From the NCBI RefSeq assembly GCF_900107535.1, contig NZ_FNRA01000003.1:1-64000 (forward strand): a stretch of 64,000 nt of DNA. The letters are read 5' to 3'. Origin of the DNA: Pedobacter hartonius (GTDB lineage: Bacteria; Bacteroidota; Bacteroidia; Sphingobacteriales; Sphingobacteriaceae). The notes under the pieces were generated by a model. It ran no database searches. It saw only the letters and a program-made list of their open reading frames with translations, and had not been told where the DNA came from. The translations under genes were made by a program, and so were the position numbers. Positions within the stretch are counted from its first letter, which is position 1, and each line of letters starts with the position of its first letter. Below, piece by piece: positions 1-7,949 of the stretch.

Positions 1-327
1 AACTCCTTCGGGTATGCTTTTCTCTCTCGTGACATAATTTCTGTTAAGGTATGTAAATCCCTTAACTCCGTGTCTACTCAAATATAGCAAGTCCAGTTTT
101 TCCATTAGTAGATGTAATTAGATAAATAAACCCTTTACATACTAGTGTGTAATTCGAAGGCATTCTCCTACACCAAATAGGAATAATTTCTTATGAGAAT
201 GATAATTAGTATCAAAACCATATTAAACCATAGCGAATAAGAATTGTAGAGGTACTGAACAAGTAGATCTTACACTTAAACAGAATCATATTTTCCTATT
301 TAAAGTGTAAGACCTGTAAATGATCTG
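1..327. other. Gene-free AT-rich stretch
   Basis: No open reading frame here has recognisable protein character on either strand. The only structure I see is the inverted repeat at 268-312, annotated separately. A gene upstream of the window edge may end here, but nothing in the sequence shows it. Confidence 0.5.
268..312 (-). terminator. Inverted repeat after the 91-residue-class small ORF
   Basis: Ten-base perfect arms, TCTTACACTT at 268-277 and AAGTGTAAGA at 303-312, are separated by 25 bases. The element starts 15 bases past the stop of the small minus-strand gene at 328-600, where a transcript end would be expected. The loop is long and no clean T-run follows, so termination is an inference from position. 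Confidence 0.35.
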
Positions 328-600
328 TTAGGTCAGTTTCTGGTATACAAAGAATCTGAGGCCTGTCTGCGGTTGTGGAACACCAGTAACTAAATCTGCT
401 AATATATATTGCTGCATGTTAGGAGAAAGTGGGGCGTCAGGAAAAAAGCCACCACTCGGGACATAAATCGCACAAATTGTCCAGCCTATTGTACAGGTTG
501 GTTTTGTTGGTGATAGAACATAACTATTGGCATCCAAAGGACTTCCCGGACCAACATAACAATACCATGCTCTTGGCATAACGTACATCCTTTTATACAT
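328..600 (-). CDS. Small hypothetical protein, 90 residues, aromatic/proline/cysteine rich
   Basis: I do not recognise a family. The reading frame encodes about 90 residues, starting at the ATG ending at 600; a TTG three bases earlier is less likely, and in-frame ATGs at 588 and 579 are alternatives. It is rich in Pro, Gly, Tyr and Val and has three Cys, one in a WYCY context and two in a TCTIGWTIC context. It has no signal peptide, no transmembrane segment of usual length and few charged residues after the first ten. It stands alone, with no gene close on either side, and an inverted repeat lies just after its stop. Composition unlike a cytosolic enzyme but without stop-rich noise suggests a real small protein, perhaps a secreted or peptide-like product. 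Function unknown. Confidence 0.45.
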   Translation of the reverse strand: MYKRMYVMPRAWYCYVGPGSPLDANSYVLSPTKPTCTIGWTICAIYVPSGGFFPDAPLSPNMQQYILADLVTGVPQPQTGLRFFVYQKLT

Positions 601-882
601 CAAAAAGGTAGAAAAACTTTAATTTCACCTACTCTATTTCAAGGTTTTCGGATTCCCTTTATCAGAATTGATTAGTTATCTGCGTGAATGCTGATTGCCA
701 TTATTCTGATCAATAATAACGTCTTCATCCTCCGCTATTTACTTGGTTTTATCATCACTAAGTTACGGCCTGCGCAGCAAATAAATCAGGACAATAATCT
801 CAAATTCAACAACTTAAAATAAAATACATCTGAAAGGCAGGTTGAAAATCCGCCGGAAAAACAGATGAAAAGGACAGAAAAG

Positions 883-1095
883 TTAATATTCCCCCATATC
901 CCTCATCCTGATTTTAATGATCGCTTCCAATATCCGGCCACCTACCTGTTTTTCGTTCGCATCATTACTGAGTTCTACAATATCATAACAATACGTATAA
1001 CTGTAACAATAGTCTTCTATAATAAATTTTTGCCAGGAATTAGCGGTGTCTGCCAGAAAGGCATCCAATGCTTCTGAAAATTCTTCTTTTTCCAT
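883..1095 (-). CDS. Small acidic hypothetical protein, paralogue of 3585-3791
   Basis: This 70-residue protein begins MEKEEFSEAL. An upstream extension to 1152 exists in the same frame, but the paralogue at 3585-3791 also begins with MEK..., so the ATG ending at 1095 is preferred. The two proteins share roughly 60% identical positions, including SWQ.FI.EDY and SYT.C.D motifs, and end in basic helical tails. No membrane segment or signal peptide is present and no named family comes to mind. The two copies bracket a FecR/sigma pair. Conservation of the protein at clearly diverged nucleotide level argues that both are translated. The role is unknown; a small regulatory or binding protein is possible. 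Confidence 0.6.
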   Translation of the reverse strand: MEKEEFSEALDAFLADTANSWQKFIIEDYCYSYTYCYDIVELSNDANEKQVGGRILEAIIKIRMRDMGEY

Positions 1096-1584
1096 TTTAG
1101 TGTTTATATATATATGTCGATCAGGATGACATAATCTCCTATGCGAAAGCAAAATATTTTTTTGAACCTGTTATGAGCAAAATTCATTCATTTAGGTAAA
1201 GCCTGATAACAGACGAATGAACAATATTAAGCCAGCCAGACATTTGTAACCCTTGACCAGACTAAATTATTTATATCATCTTAATTTAGATACATATATG
1301 ACAATATTTCTAATGCAGCATTTTTTTTAAGATATTGTGGGGAGTACCGTATTTTCATGACGCCCTTCCCGGGCGGTAAGCATATAGAACTAAAATGACA
1401 TGCCCCAATACTCTTTGAATGTCATTGGTGTTAATCTGGGCGGTACTGGTAACTTTTGACCAGATCTGATGCAAGGGACGCCCGCATGGCGATAATGATA
1501 GCTAAACAATGTTCAAAGCAGTGACGCCAAGGCAGCGTTGCTGCTTTACAATTAGGCACTCTGGCTCCAAGTTGTTATTTCCTA
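1096..1584. other. 489-bp intergenic region with small hairpins
   Basis: No convincing gene on either strand. Short inverted repeats occur: CGCCC/GGGCG near 1361-1375, and AAAGCAG at 1515-1521 with CTGCTTT at 1541-1547. The second lies about 40 bases after the sigma-factor stop and could end that transcript. The rest is unremarkable and AT-rich in its left half. Confidence 0.4.
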
Positions 1585-2169
1585 TTAACGCGGCCAAACA
1601 GTAAGAATAATCATTGCTTTACTCAGAAAATCCCGTAAACTCGAAAAGGAAGTCAGCAACTGATTCTGCACGGTTTTCTGGGAAATCCCCAGAATTTCAC
1701 TGATTTCCCTGGTAGATTTTTCATCTACATATTTCATCTGGAAAACAGCCCTTCTCTTATCAGGCTGCAAGGACATCCAAATGGAGATACATCCCTTGAG
1801 TTCCTTCTCATTAAAAAGGGAATCCGCCTGTAAGGTAGACAAAACCATATGTTCGAGCGGCTCCTCGAATTCCGGAGTGGCCTTCCCCTTTCTATATAAC
1901 ATGAACACCTGGTAACGGACAGAAGTAAGCAGGTAAGGATAGATGTTCTGGATATTTCTTTTGCCCCTTGAAGTCCACAGATTTGAAAACACATCCTGGA
2001 CGATCTCTTCGATCATCTCGATGCTTTTCAAGCGTTTGTACGTGTCATTGTACAGCCTCTTCCAGTATCTTTCATAAACTTCATCAAAGGCCAGTCTGTC
2101 CCCTTCTACAAGCAGGGTAACCAGCTGAACATCTTCATAGGCCCGGTATTGTCTGATTTTACTAATCAT
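1585..2169 (-). CDS. ECF sigma-70 family factor, FecI-like
   Basis: This 194-residue protein matches Bacteroidota ECF sigma factors in length and motif order. Region 2 lies at about residues 25-85 (AFDEVYERYWKRLY, then EIVQDVFSNLW). Region 4 lies at about 130-185 (LQPDKRRAVFQMKY followed by a helix-turn-helix with TREISEILGISQKTVQ). It would direct RNA polymerase to a small regulon. The FecR-type anti-sigma gene is upstream on the same strand with a 178-bp gap. Usual FecI/FecR loci place the sigma gene first and are followed by SusC/SusD-type receptor genes; here the order is reversed and no TonB-dependent receptor is nearby, so its target lies elsewhere. The C-terminal tail (AMIILTVWPR) is more hydrophobic than usual. 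Confidence 0.93.
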   Translation of the reverse strand: MISKIRQYRAYEDVQLVTLLVEGDRLAFDEVYERYWKRLYNDTYKRLKSIEMIEEIVQDVFSNLWTSRGKRNIQNIYPYLLTSVRYQVFMLYRKGKATPEFEEPLEHMVLSTLQADSLFNEKELKGCISIWMSLQPDKRRAVFQMKYVDEKSTREISEILGISQKTVQNQLLTSFSSLRDFLSKAMIILTVWPR

Positions 2170-2347
2170 ATCCTTTTTCGTTTAAACATTGAAAACAGAT
2201 CTCGGCTAATTTTGAAAAACGGGGTCTTAAACATCTATATATCAATATAGTAAAAAGAATAAAATGGTTTTACATACATATATGGAACAATCGGTATGAC
2301 CGGTTATTCCATATTTAAAAGAGCATTAATGTATTCCTGTTCCCCAT

Positions 2348-3520
2348 TCAGGGCATCACAACAATAGTTCTGCCATCCACCTTGAAATGAACAGATTCCG
2401 TTAATTCTAATTTCTTCAATACTTTGGAGACATTGCTATACTTAGACAGGGTACCACTAAAATACAATTGGTTTTTAGCGTCCATTCCTTTGTATTGAAC
2501 ATCTACATCATACCATCTTGATATCTTCCTCAGGATACTCTCCAAAGGTTCTTCATCAAACATGAAATATCCGTTTTTCCAGGCTACCGCTTCGTCTATA
2601 TCAATATTCTTCACAGCGATAACTGCAGACGAAGAACCAGATTTTAATACAGACTGCTGACCGGGTTTGATCACAACCTTCGCATTTGAAGCCAGACTGG
2701 TCACCCTTACACTGCCTTCCAAAAGGCTGGTTCTGGTAAATGGCTCATCCGTATAGGAATTGATGTCGAAATGGGTACCCAATACCTCTACCACCTGATG
2801 ATCAGTAACGACCCTGAAAGGTTTCGATTTATTTTTGGCGACCTCGAAATAGGCTTCACCATTCAGTTCCACCTTTCGTTCTTTACCATCAAAAGCCAAT
2901 GGGTATTTTAACGAAGAAGCAGCATTGAGCCAAACCTTGGTGCCATCTTCCAGGATTATCTGATACTGACCTCCTTTTGGTGTTTCTACGCTGTTGTAAA
3001 CAAGCCGGGTATCTGCTGAAGTTGATCTGTCGTATACCAGGCTGCCATCTTTGGCTTTGCTGATGCTGGTACCAAACTGATTCGCAATTTTACCGGAATG
3101 CACATCATTGAGGGAGATTTTTGAACCATTGGCAAGAGTAAGAATAGCCTTATTACCTCCGGGAGCAATATCCGCATGCATCCCGGCAGGCTTACTAAAC
3201 TGTTTTAATTGCGGCTTCCGGGATTGGTAAAAATAAATACCTATTGTAGCAGCCAATAAGATGCTGGCTGCTACAGAGAAGTATTTCCAGGGCACAACGG
3301 TATGAAATTTATCTTCCTGGTCAATTCTTGTGTCAATTGCTGATTTCAGACGATCGTGGATCACTCTAAGATCTTTTTTATCAACGGTATCCAGTACATC
3401 TGGTTCTGTGGAAAAAAGGTCAAAATATTGCTCTACCGCGGACGCCTGTTTTGCATTTGCAGTTCCATCCAGATATTTTTCAACTATTCTTAAAAATTCT
3501 ATTCTATTGGGTGTATTCAT
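2348..3520 (-). CDS. FecR-family anti-sigma factor
   Basis: This 390-residue inner-membrane regulator has the standard Bacteroidota FecR architecture. A cytoplasmic N-terminal anti-sigma segment covers about residues 1-75. One transmembrane helix is at about 78-98. A periplasmic FecR beta-domain follows at about 185-290 (LEDGTKVWLNAAS, GEAYFEVAKN, VLGTHFDINSY, LLEGSVRV). A C-terminal DUF4974/STN-like domain is at about 315-390 (EEPLESILRKISRWYDV). Such proteins hold a sigma factor until a TonB-dependent receptor signals across the periplasm. The partner is most likely the sigma factor at 1585-2169. The absence of a receptor gene next door is unusual. The ATG at 3520 gives a normal-length N-terminus. 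Confidence 0.95.
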   Translation of the reverse strand: MNTPNRIEFLRIVEKYLDGTANAKQASAVEQYFDLFSTEPDVLDTVDKKDLRVIHDRLKSAIDTRIDQEDKFHTVVPWKYFSVAASILLAATIGIYFYQSRKPQLKQFSKPAGMHADIAPGGNKAILTLANGSKISLNDVHSGKIANQFGTSISKAKDGSLVYDRSTSADTRLVYNSVETPKGGQYQIILEDGTKVWLNAASSLKYPLAFDGKERKVELNGEAYFEVAKNKSKPFRVVTDHQVVEVLGTHFDINSYTDEPFTRTSLLEGSVRVTSLASNAKVVIKPGQQSVLKSGSSSAVIAVKNIDIDEAVAWKNGYFMFDEEPLESILRKISRWYDVDVQYKGMDAKNQLYFSGTLSKYSNVSKVLKKLELTESVHFKVDGRTIVVMP

Positions 3521-3584
3521 ATGCTATACCAATACAGTATACTTAATTGTCTCAATCTCCCATAGACAGCGCGATTATTTTCGA

Positions 3585-3791
3585 TCAGCGTTCCATGCGC
3601 CGGATCTTCTTGATGATTTTAGCAAAAATGCGGTCGCCAATTTCTTTGATCTGTGCTTCCTGAAAGAGTTCAAGTACGTCGAAACAATGCGTGTAACTGT
3701 CATAATAGTCTTCTACGATAAATTCCTGCCAGGAGTCAGCCGTACGTGATAAATATGCGTTCACAGCCTCTGAAAATTCTTGCTTTTCCAT
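3585..3791 (-). CDS. Small acidic hypothetical protein, paralogue of 883-1095
   Basis: This 68-residue protein begins MEKQEFSEAV. A longer frame to 3827 is possible, but the start aligned with the paralogue is preferred. Shared motifs with the copy at 883-1095 are EFSEA, SWQ.FI.EDY, SYT.C.D and a basic tail with G.RI..II. It lies 64 bases upstream of the fecR start on the same strand and may be co-transcribed with it. The family is not known to me. A link to the FecR/sigma pair is inferred only from the two copies sitting at its two ends. Confidence 0.6.
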   Translation of the reverse strand: MEKQEFSEAVNAYLSRTADSWQEFIVEDYYDSYTHCFDVLELFQEAQIKEIGDRIFAKIIKKIRRMER

Positions 3792-4038
3792 GATGAGTTG
3801 TTTAATATACAGTCTATTATCCTGCAAATTCCTCCTACGTACGGCAAGAATATTAATTCCTGCTGATTGTGAATTATGACCAAACTACTTATTCCCGTGG
3901 TGAACACAAGTATGTCAGAGGTAAATACGGAAATTAGTAATTAATAATTAATTTTATAATTCGATCCTACAAAATTGCACTTATTATAGAAAAAAATGAT
4001 AAATTAGATATAACATTTACTGATTGATACCTGAATTT

Positions 4039-4407
4039 ATGAGGAAGCTTATATATAACATAAAAGCACTCCGGGAAACCGCAGGCTTAACCATTGAGGA
4101 CCTGGCCAGGGAGCTGGGAACTTCTGCCAAAACATACAAAAATATTGAGAGCGAAGAGATGGAGATCACGCTGACGATCTTCAGAAAATTATTACGGTTT
4201 TACAGGATCTCAGCATCTGAACTGGTAGAATTCGGACTGACAAAGGAACAGGTGGATCTGAAGTATATGGCCCCTGTAGATCTGGTCAATCACCCTATGG
4301 GCCGGGAAGCAGTTATGGTGCAACTGGAGATTGCAGATATACTCAGGCATATCATTGAATTAAAGATCAGCGCACACTCGAAATTTATACCGTTTAACCC
4401 GAATTAA
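4039..4407 (+). CDS. XRE-family helix-turn-helix regulator
   Basis: This 122-residue DNA-binding protein has a Cro/CI-type domain at about residues 5-60 (IKALRETAGLTIEDLARELG, SAKTYKNIESEE, ITIFRKLLRFYRISASELVEFG pattern). The C-terminal half is helical and unassigned. The ATG at 4039 is preferred over an in-frame TTG at 4024 that would add five residues. It stands alone on the plus strand, upstream of the Rpn-type nuclease gene. There is no adjacent toxin of a known type, so it is called a regulator rather than an antitoxin. A similar N-terminal arrangement is seen in the XRE protein at 57063-57404, but the two are not close paralogues. Confidence 0.85.
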   Translation: MRKLIYNIKALRETAGLTIEDLARELGTSAKTYKNIESEEMEITLTIFRKLLRFYRISASELVEFGLTKEQVDLKYMAPVDLVNHPMGREAVMVQLEIADILRHIIELKISAHSKFIPFNPN

Positions 4408-4610
4408 AATTCTATCACTCAACTTGCTATCCCAGCTCAGGGATCAGCACCTCCGGACAGCCCTTAGACGTACTGATCAGAATTACTGTATAGACTTACC
4501 AAATATTTATAGATATCTCACACAATTTTAACACATTGCTAATATTCATTAAAATATAAATATTTTCTATTTTATTAATTTAATGTACAAATATATTGTA
4601 TGTTTGTTCT

Positions 4611-5630
4611 GTGATAAGAAATGAAGACATCTTATGGAAAAGTTTGTTGGAGGATTGCTTCCCGGACTTTCTCAGGTTTATTCACCCGGGAATAGACAAT
4701 ATTTTAAATCTTAACCTGGGATATGAATTTCTGGATAATGAACTTCCGCAAGTTTTCAGGCCGGAAGAGCGGATGAATTCGCCAAAAATTGTTGATAAAC
4801 TAGTTAAGGTTTATCCTCATGATGAATCAGACGACTGGATCCTGCTGCATTTTGAATTCCAGGCCGCTTACAGGGAAAATTTCAGAGAAAGAATGTATAC
4901 CTATTTCTATCGATTAATGGATAAACATAAAAAGCGTATATCTGCTTACGCGATATTAACAGAAGCAACCCCAAAATATCGTCCAAATGTTTTCGAGAGA
5001 AGATTTTTAGGTACAGAATTAAAATATCAGTACAATACATTTAAGATTACCGACCCAACTGATGAAGAACTTTTCTCCAGCGAAAATCCATTTGCAATTG
5101 CTATTATCGCCGCAAGGATTACCGGAAAGTGCAGGAACGTAAAGAACATTCAAAAACGTGATCAATTGAAAAAGGATTTAAAGATTGACCTGATTAAACA
5201 CCTGTTTTCAAGAATGCTTTCACAAAAAACAACAAGAGCACTTTTACATTTTATAACCTTTTACGTTCTTTTTGAATTAGAAGAAACAAAAGCTATTTTT
5301 GATAAAGAATTACAATTTTTAACCAAAAACAAACCAAACATGGGCATTGAAGAACATATTGCAGAAATTTACAAAGAAAGAGGAATTAAGCTAGGCATTA
5401 AAGAAGGAAAGATAGAAGGTAAGATTGAGGGTAAAATAGAGGGTAAGATTGAGGGTAAAATAGAAGGTAAGATTGAGGGTAAGATTGAGGGTAAGATCGA
5501 AGTCAAGAAGGAATTAGCATACCATCTGATCTATAATCTTGGTTATACCGAGAACCGGGCTGCTGAAGCACTAAAGGTCCCGCTAACTTTTATAAAGAGA
5601 TTGCGTAAAAAAGAAACCTTAGCTTTATAA
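4611..5630 (+). CDS. Rpn-family recombination-promoting nuclease / PD-(D/E)XK transposase-like protein
   Basis: The protein has about 339 residues. Family members typically begin with a short tail followed by NEDILWKS.LED.F.DFLRF, which fits the GTG at 4611; no in-frame ATG exists before residue 55, and a TTG at 4596 is the alternative. The PD-(D/E)XK core is visible as VDKLVKV followed by ILLHFEFQ, where the Asp and Glu are the likely metal ligands. Rpn proteins cut DNA and promote RecA-independent recombination. The C-terminus holds eight tandem GKIE units and then a helical segment with TENRAAEALKVPLTFI. The gene is markedly more AT-rich than its neighbours, which suggests transfer. No terminal inverted repeats are seen, so it is not called an insertion sequence. 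Confidence 0.85.
   Translation: MIRNEDILWKSLLEDCFPDFLRFIHPGIDNILNLNLGYEFLDNELPQVFRPEERMNSPKIVDKLVKVYPHDESDDWILLHFEFQAAYRENFRERMYTYFYRLMDKHKKRISAYAILTEATPKYRPNVFERRFLGTELKYQYNTFKITDPTDEELFSSENPFAIAIIAARITGKCRNVKNIQKRDQLKKDLKIDLIKHLFSRMLSQKTTRALLHFITFYVLFELEETKAIFDKELQFLTKNKPNMGIEEHIAEIYKERGIKLGIKEGKIEGKIEGKIEGKIEGKIEGKIEGKIEGKIEVKKELAYHLIYNLGYTENRAAEALKVPLTFIKRLRKKETLAL
5406..5501 (+). repeat. Eight in-frame 12-bp tandem repeats (GKIE units)
   Basis: Eight consecutive 12-base units of the type GGTAAGATTGAG, with third-position variants, encode GKIE repeated eight times inside the Rpn-type nuclease. Because the unit is a multiple of three, gain or loss of copies changes the length of a charged helical linker without shifting frame. 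Variants within the array (AAA/AAG, ATA/ATT/ATC, GAA/GAG) show it is not a perfectly fresh expansion. Confidence 0.95.
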
Positions 5631-5645
5631 TTATCAGCGATCTGG

Positions 5646-5861
5646 TTAGCCTTCTTCCCTGCCAGCTTCAATCTTCGCATGAAGCTGGTGAAGACGCAGT
5701 ACAAAGACATCAGCAGATTTGAGATCCCAATTTTTCTTCAGATAGCTAAAATGGGATTCAAGAAACAGCGGGATATCTTCAATTACCACCCCCTTATCCA
5801 ATTCAACCCTCTCCGGTAATTCGATTCCTGCGAAATACGCTTCTAATTCTTCTACTGACAT
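5646..5861 (-). CDS. DUF6965-like small protein
   Basis: This 71-residue protein begins MSVEELEAYFAGIELP. The pattern of an N-terminal EELE.YF.G..LP segment, then a stretch with VELD.GV.I.D...F...H, then a helical RL..L.A tail matches my recollection of the Bacteroidota DUF6965 family; that assignment is from memory. No signal peptide or membrane segment. It stands alone on the minus strand, convergent with the Rpn-type gene 15 bases away. Function unknown. Confidence 0.7.
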   Translation of the reverse strand: MSVEELEAYFAGIELPERVELDKGVVIEDIPLFLESHFSYLKKNWDLKSADVFVLRLHQLHAKIEAGREEG

Positions 5862-5970
5862 ATGCGAAGTTAAAAGAAAATTGCCTAATTTAAAACAGAT
5901 GAAATAATAATCCGGCAGGCCCCAACAAGGTCAGTGCCGCCGGATTATTGATTCAGACCATTACAAAGTG

Positions 5971-6471
5971 TTACAAATAGCCTGGTTCGTCCGCTGTTGG
6001 CCCATAGGTACGTGGAACCGGAATATCCAGCAGTCTAAAATAAACACCCAACTGGGCACGGTGATGGATCATCTCATTTAAAGCATAGCGCAGCAACCCG
6101 CCCCTGCTTAGTGATATCTGCACCTCACCGCCGTTTTTCAACGACCAGGTTGGCAACAAATCTTTCTCGTTCGCTGCCTCAAGCTGCGCTTTTGCTGCTG
6201 CAATGGCATTGTCAAACATGTTAAGCAGATCTTCGTTATTGTTTATAACAGGTGGTTCATTGGCATTAGCCTGCAAGTCAAATTCATCTGTAGTTAAAGC
6301 CATAATGATGTAGAACGGAAGTTCAGCAATATGTGTGGCAAGTTCCTTTATGGTTCTACTTTTTTCATGAGGACGCCAGTCATCCTTGTCAGCCGGAACA
6401 CGCTCCAGTGTTTTACGGGTAATTACAGATTCCTTTGTCAGTTCTTGTAGAAATTCGTTTGGAGTAGACAT
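5971..6471 (-). CDS. DinB-family protein
   Basis: This 166-residue four-helix-bundle protein of the DinB/YfiT metal-binding superfamily starts with FLQELTKESVITRKTLERVP and carries likely metal-ligand histidines in ATHIAELP (about residue 47) and in EMIHHRAQLGVYFRLL (about residues 136-140). Members include metal-dependent thiol S-transferases and many uncharacterised proteins in Bacteroidota. Here only the fold and metal site can be supported. It is a single-gene unit. Confidence 0.9.
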   Translation of the reverse strand: MSTPNEFLQELTKESVITRKTLERVPADKDDWRPHEKSRTIKELATHIAELPFYIIMALTTDEFDLQANANEPPVINNNEDLLNMFDNAIAAAKAQLEAANEKDLLPTWSLKNGGEVQISLSRGGLLRYALNEMIHHRAQLGVYFRLLDIPVPRTYGPTADEPGYL

Positions 6472-6743
6472 ACAATTTATTTTATCAGTTTATTCTTTAA
6501 GGAGACAAACGTTATAATGCTGACAACAGTACATCAACAGCATAAAAAGTATTCTATTTTTCCTCAAATAATGCTAGACATTGCCTTTATCCGGTTTTTC
6601 AGCTAATTTCAAAATATCACTCCTATTTGACTTAAGCTCAAAACCAAAAGTTTTATTTTAAAAATCGCTGCTAATACACCTTCATTTACGCCCATTAATT
6701 TAAAAAAATCGCTATTATTACCTATCTGATTTAAATCACCAAC

Positions 6744-7949
6744 ATGAAGACTGTTTTTAAAAATCTTACTTTCTGGGTACTGATAGCCATTATTGCAGGT
6801 ATATTATTAGGCCACTACGCACCTGCTACAGCAATAAAAATGGAAATCGTGGGCAAGACATTTGTGAACATTATCAAATTGTTCATCGGCCCGATCATTT
6901 TCCTGACCATAGTTTTAGGGATCAGCGGAATGGGGGATTTAAAAAAGGTAGGACGCATCGGCTTAAAGTCGCTGATCTATTTTGAAGTGCTGACCACCTT
7001 CGCACTGGCCATCGGAATAGTGGTTGCGGTGATCATTCAACCAGGCAAGATCAGTAAAACCGGCCTGCAGGAGCAGGATCCGTCAAAATATACAAATACT
7101 TCCGGACATGCAGGTTTCAACTGGGCGGATTTCTTTTTATCGAATTTCACTTTGCAAATACTTCTGGTGGCGATCGTTGTCGGCATCGTCCTGAACTTTT
7201 CAAAACACCGTGAGGCTGCCGTACATACGTTAAGCAAGTGGTCGAAACTGGTATTTAAAGGATTGAAATATGTGATGTACCTCGCCCCTCTCGGTGCATT
7301 CGGTGGGATGGCCTACACCATTGGAAAGTTCGGCCTCCACACGCTGATACCGCTGGCAAAATTGATGGGAACGGTATACCTGACGATGTTCCTCTTCGTA
7401 TTTCTGATCCTGGGAGCAATACTTCGTTATTATAAGTTAAGTATTTTTAAATTCCTTAAATATATTGAAGAAGAGCTCCTGCTGGTGCTTGGAACGTCCT
7501 CTTCTGAATCGGCTTTGCCTACGCTGATGCAGAAACTTGAAAAAATGGGCTGCAGTAAGTCTGTAGTGGGTTTGGTAGTACCTACTGGTTACTCTTTCAA
7601 CCTGGATGGGACATCGATTTATCTGTCTATGTCGGTCATCTTCCTGGCCCAGCTGTACAATGTGCACCTGTCACTGGCGGAAATGGCGAGTATCATCGGA
7701 ATCTTAATGGTTACCTCAAAAGGTGCAGCCGGCGTTACAGGAAGCGGTTTTATTATCCTGGCTTCCACACTTACGGCTATCCATAAGATTCCTGTGGAAG
7801 GCCTGGCTTTCCTGCTGGGCGTGGATAAATTTATGAGTGAAGCACGGGCAATCACTAATATCATTGGAAACGGCGTCGCCACGATCGTCATTGCGAAAAG
7901 TGAGAAGGAATTTATTACCCCTGCCGGAGGAGAATTTGCAAAAGATTAA
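6744..7949 (+). CDS. Dicarboxylate/amino acid:cation symporter (DAACS family)
   Basis: This 401-residue inner-membrane transporter is related to GltP and DctA and couples uptake of C4-dicarboxylates or acidic amino acids to Na+ or H+. The diagnostic re-entrant hairpin motif SSSESALPTLM and the NLDGT substrate/cation motif (in GYSFNLDGTSIY) are both present, and the length and the multiple hydrophobic helices fit the family. The substrate cannot be fixed from sequence. The ATG at 6744 follows an AT-rich 270-bp leader. Its stop overlaps by three bases the stop of the convergent soxC-like gene. A second family member begins at 63557. Confidence 0.95.
   Translation: MKTVFKNLTFWVLIAIIAGILLGHYAPATAIKMEIVGKTFVNIIKLFIGPIIFLTIVLGISGMGDLKKVGRIGLKSLIYFEVLTTFALAIGIVVAVIIQPGKISKTGLQEQDPSKYTNTSGHAGFNWADFFLSNFTLQILLVAIVVGIVLNFSKHREAAVHTLSKWSKLVFKGLKYVMYLAPLGAFGGMAYTIGKFGLHTLIPLAKLMGTVYLTMFLFVFLILGAILRYYKLSIFKFLKYIEEELLLVLGTSSSESALPTLMQKLEKMGCSKSVVGLVVPTGYSFNLDGTSIYLSMSVIFLAQLYNVHLSLAEMASIIGILMVTSKGAAGVTGSGFIILASTLTAIHKIPVEGLAFLLGVDKFMSEARAITNIIGNGVATIVIAKSEKEFITPAGGEFAKD

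Noticed and set aside
4599..4606. TATGTTTG as promoter -7 for the Rpn-type gene
   Set aside because: It lies directly on the start codon region, so transcription would begin at or after the proposed start.
4596..5630. Rpn-type gene as an insertion sequence transposase
   Set aside because: No terminal inverted repeats or target-site duplication are visible around it, and Rpn proteins are usually chromosomal.
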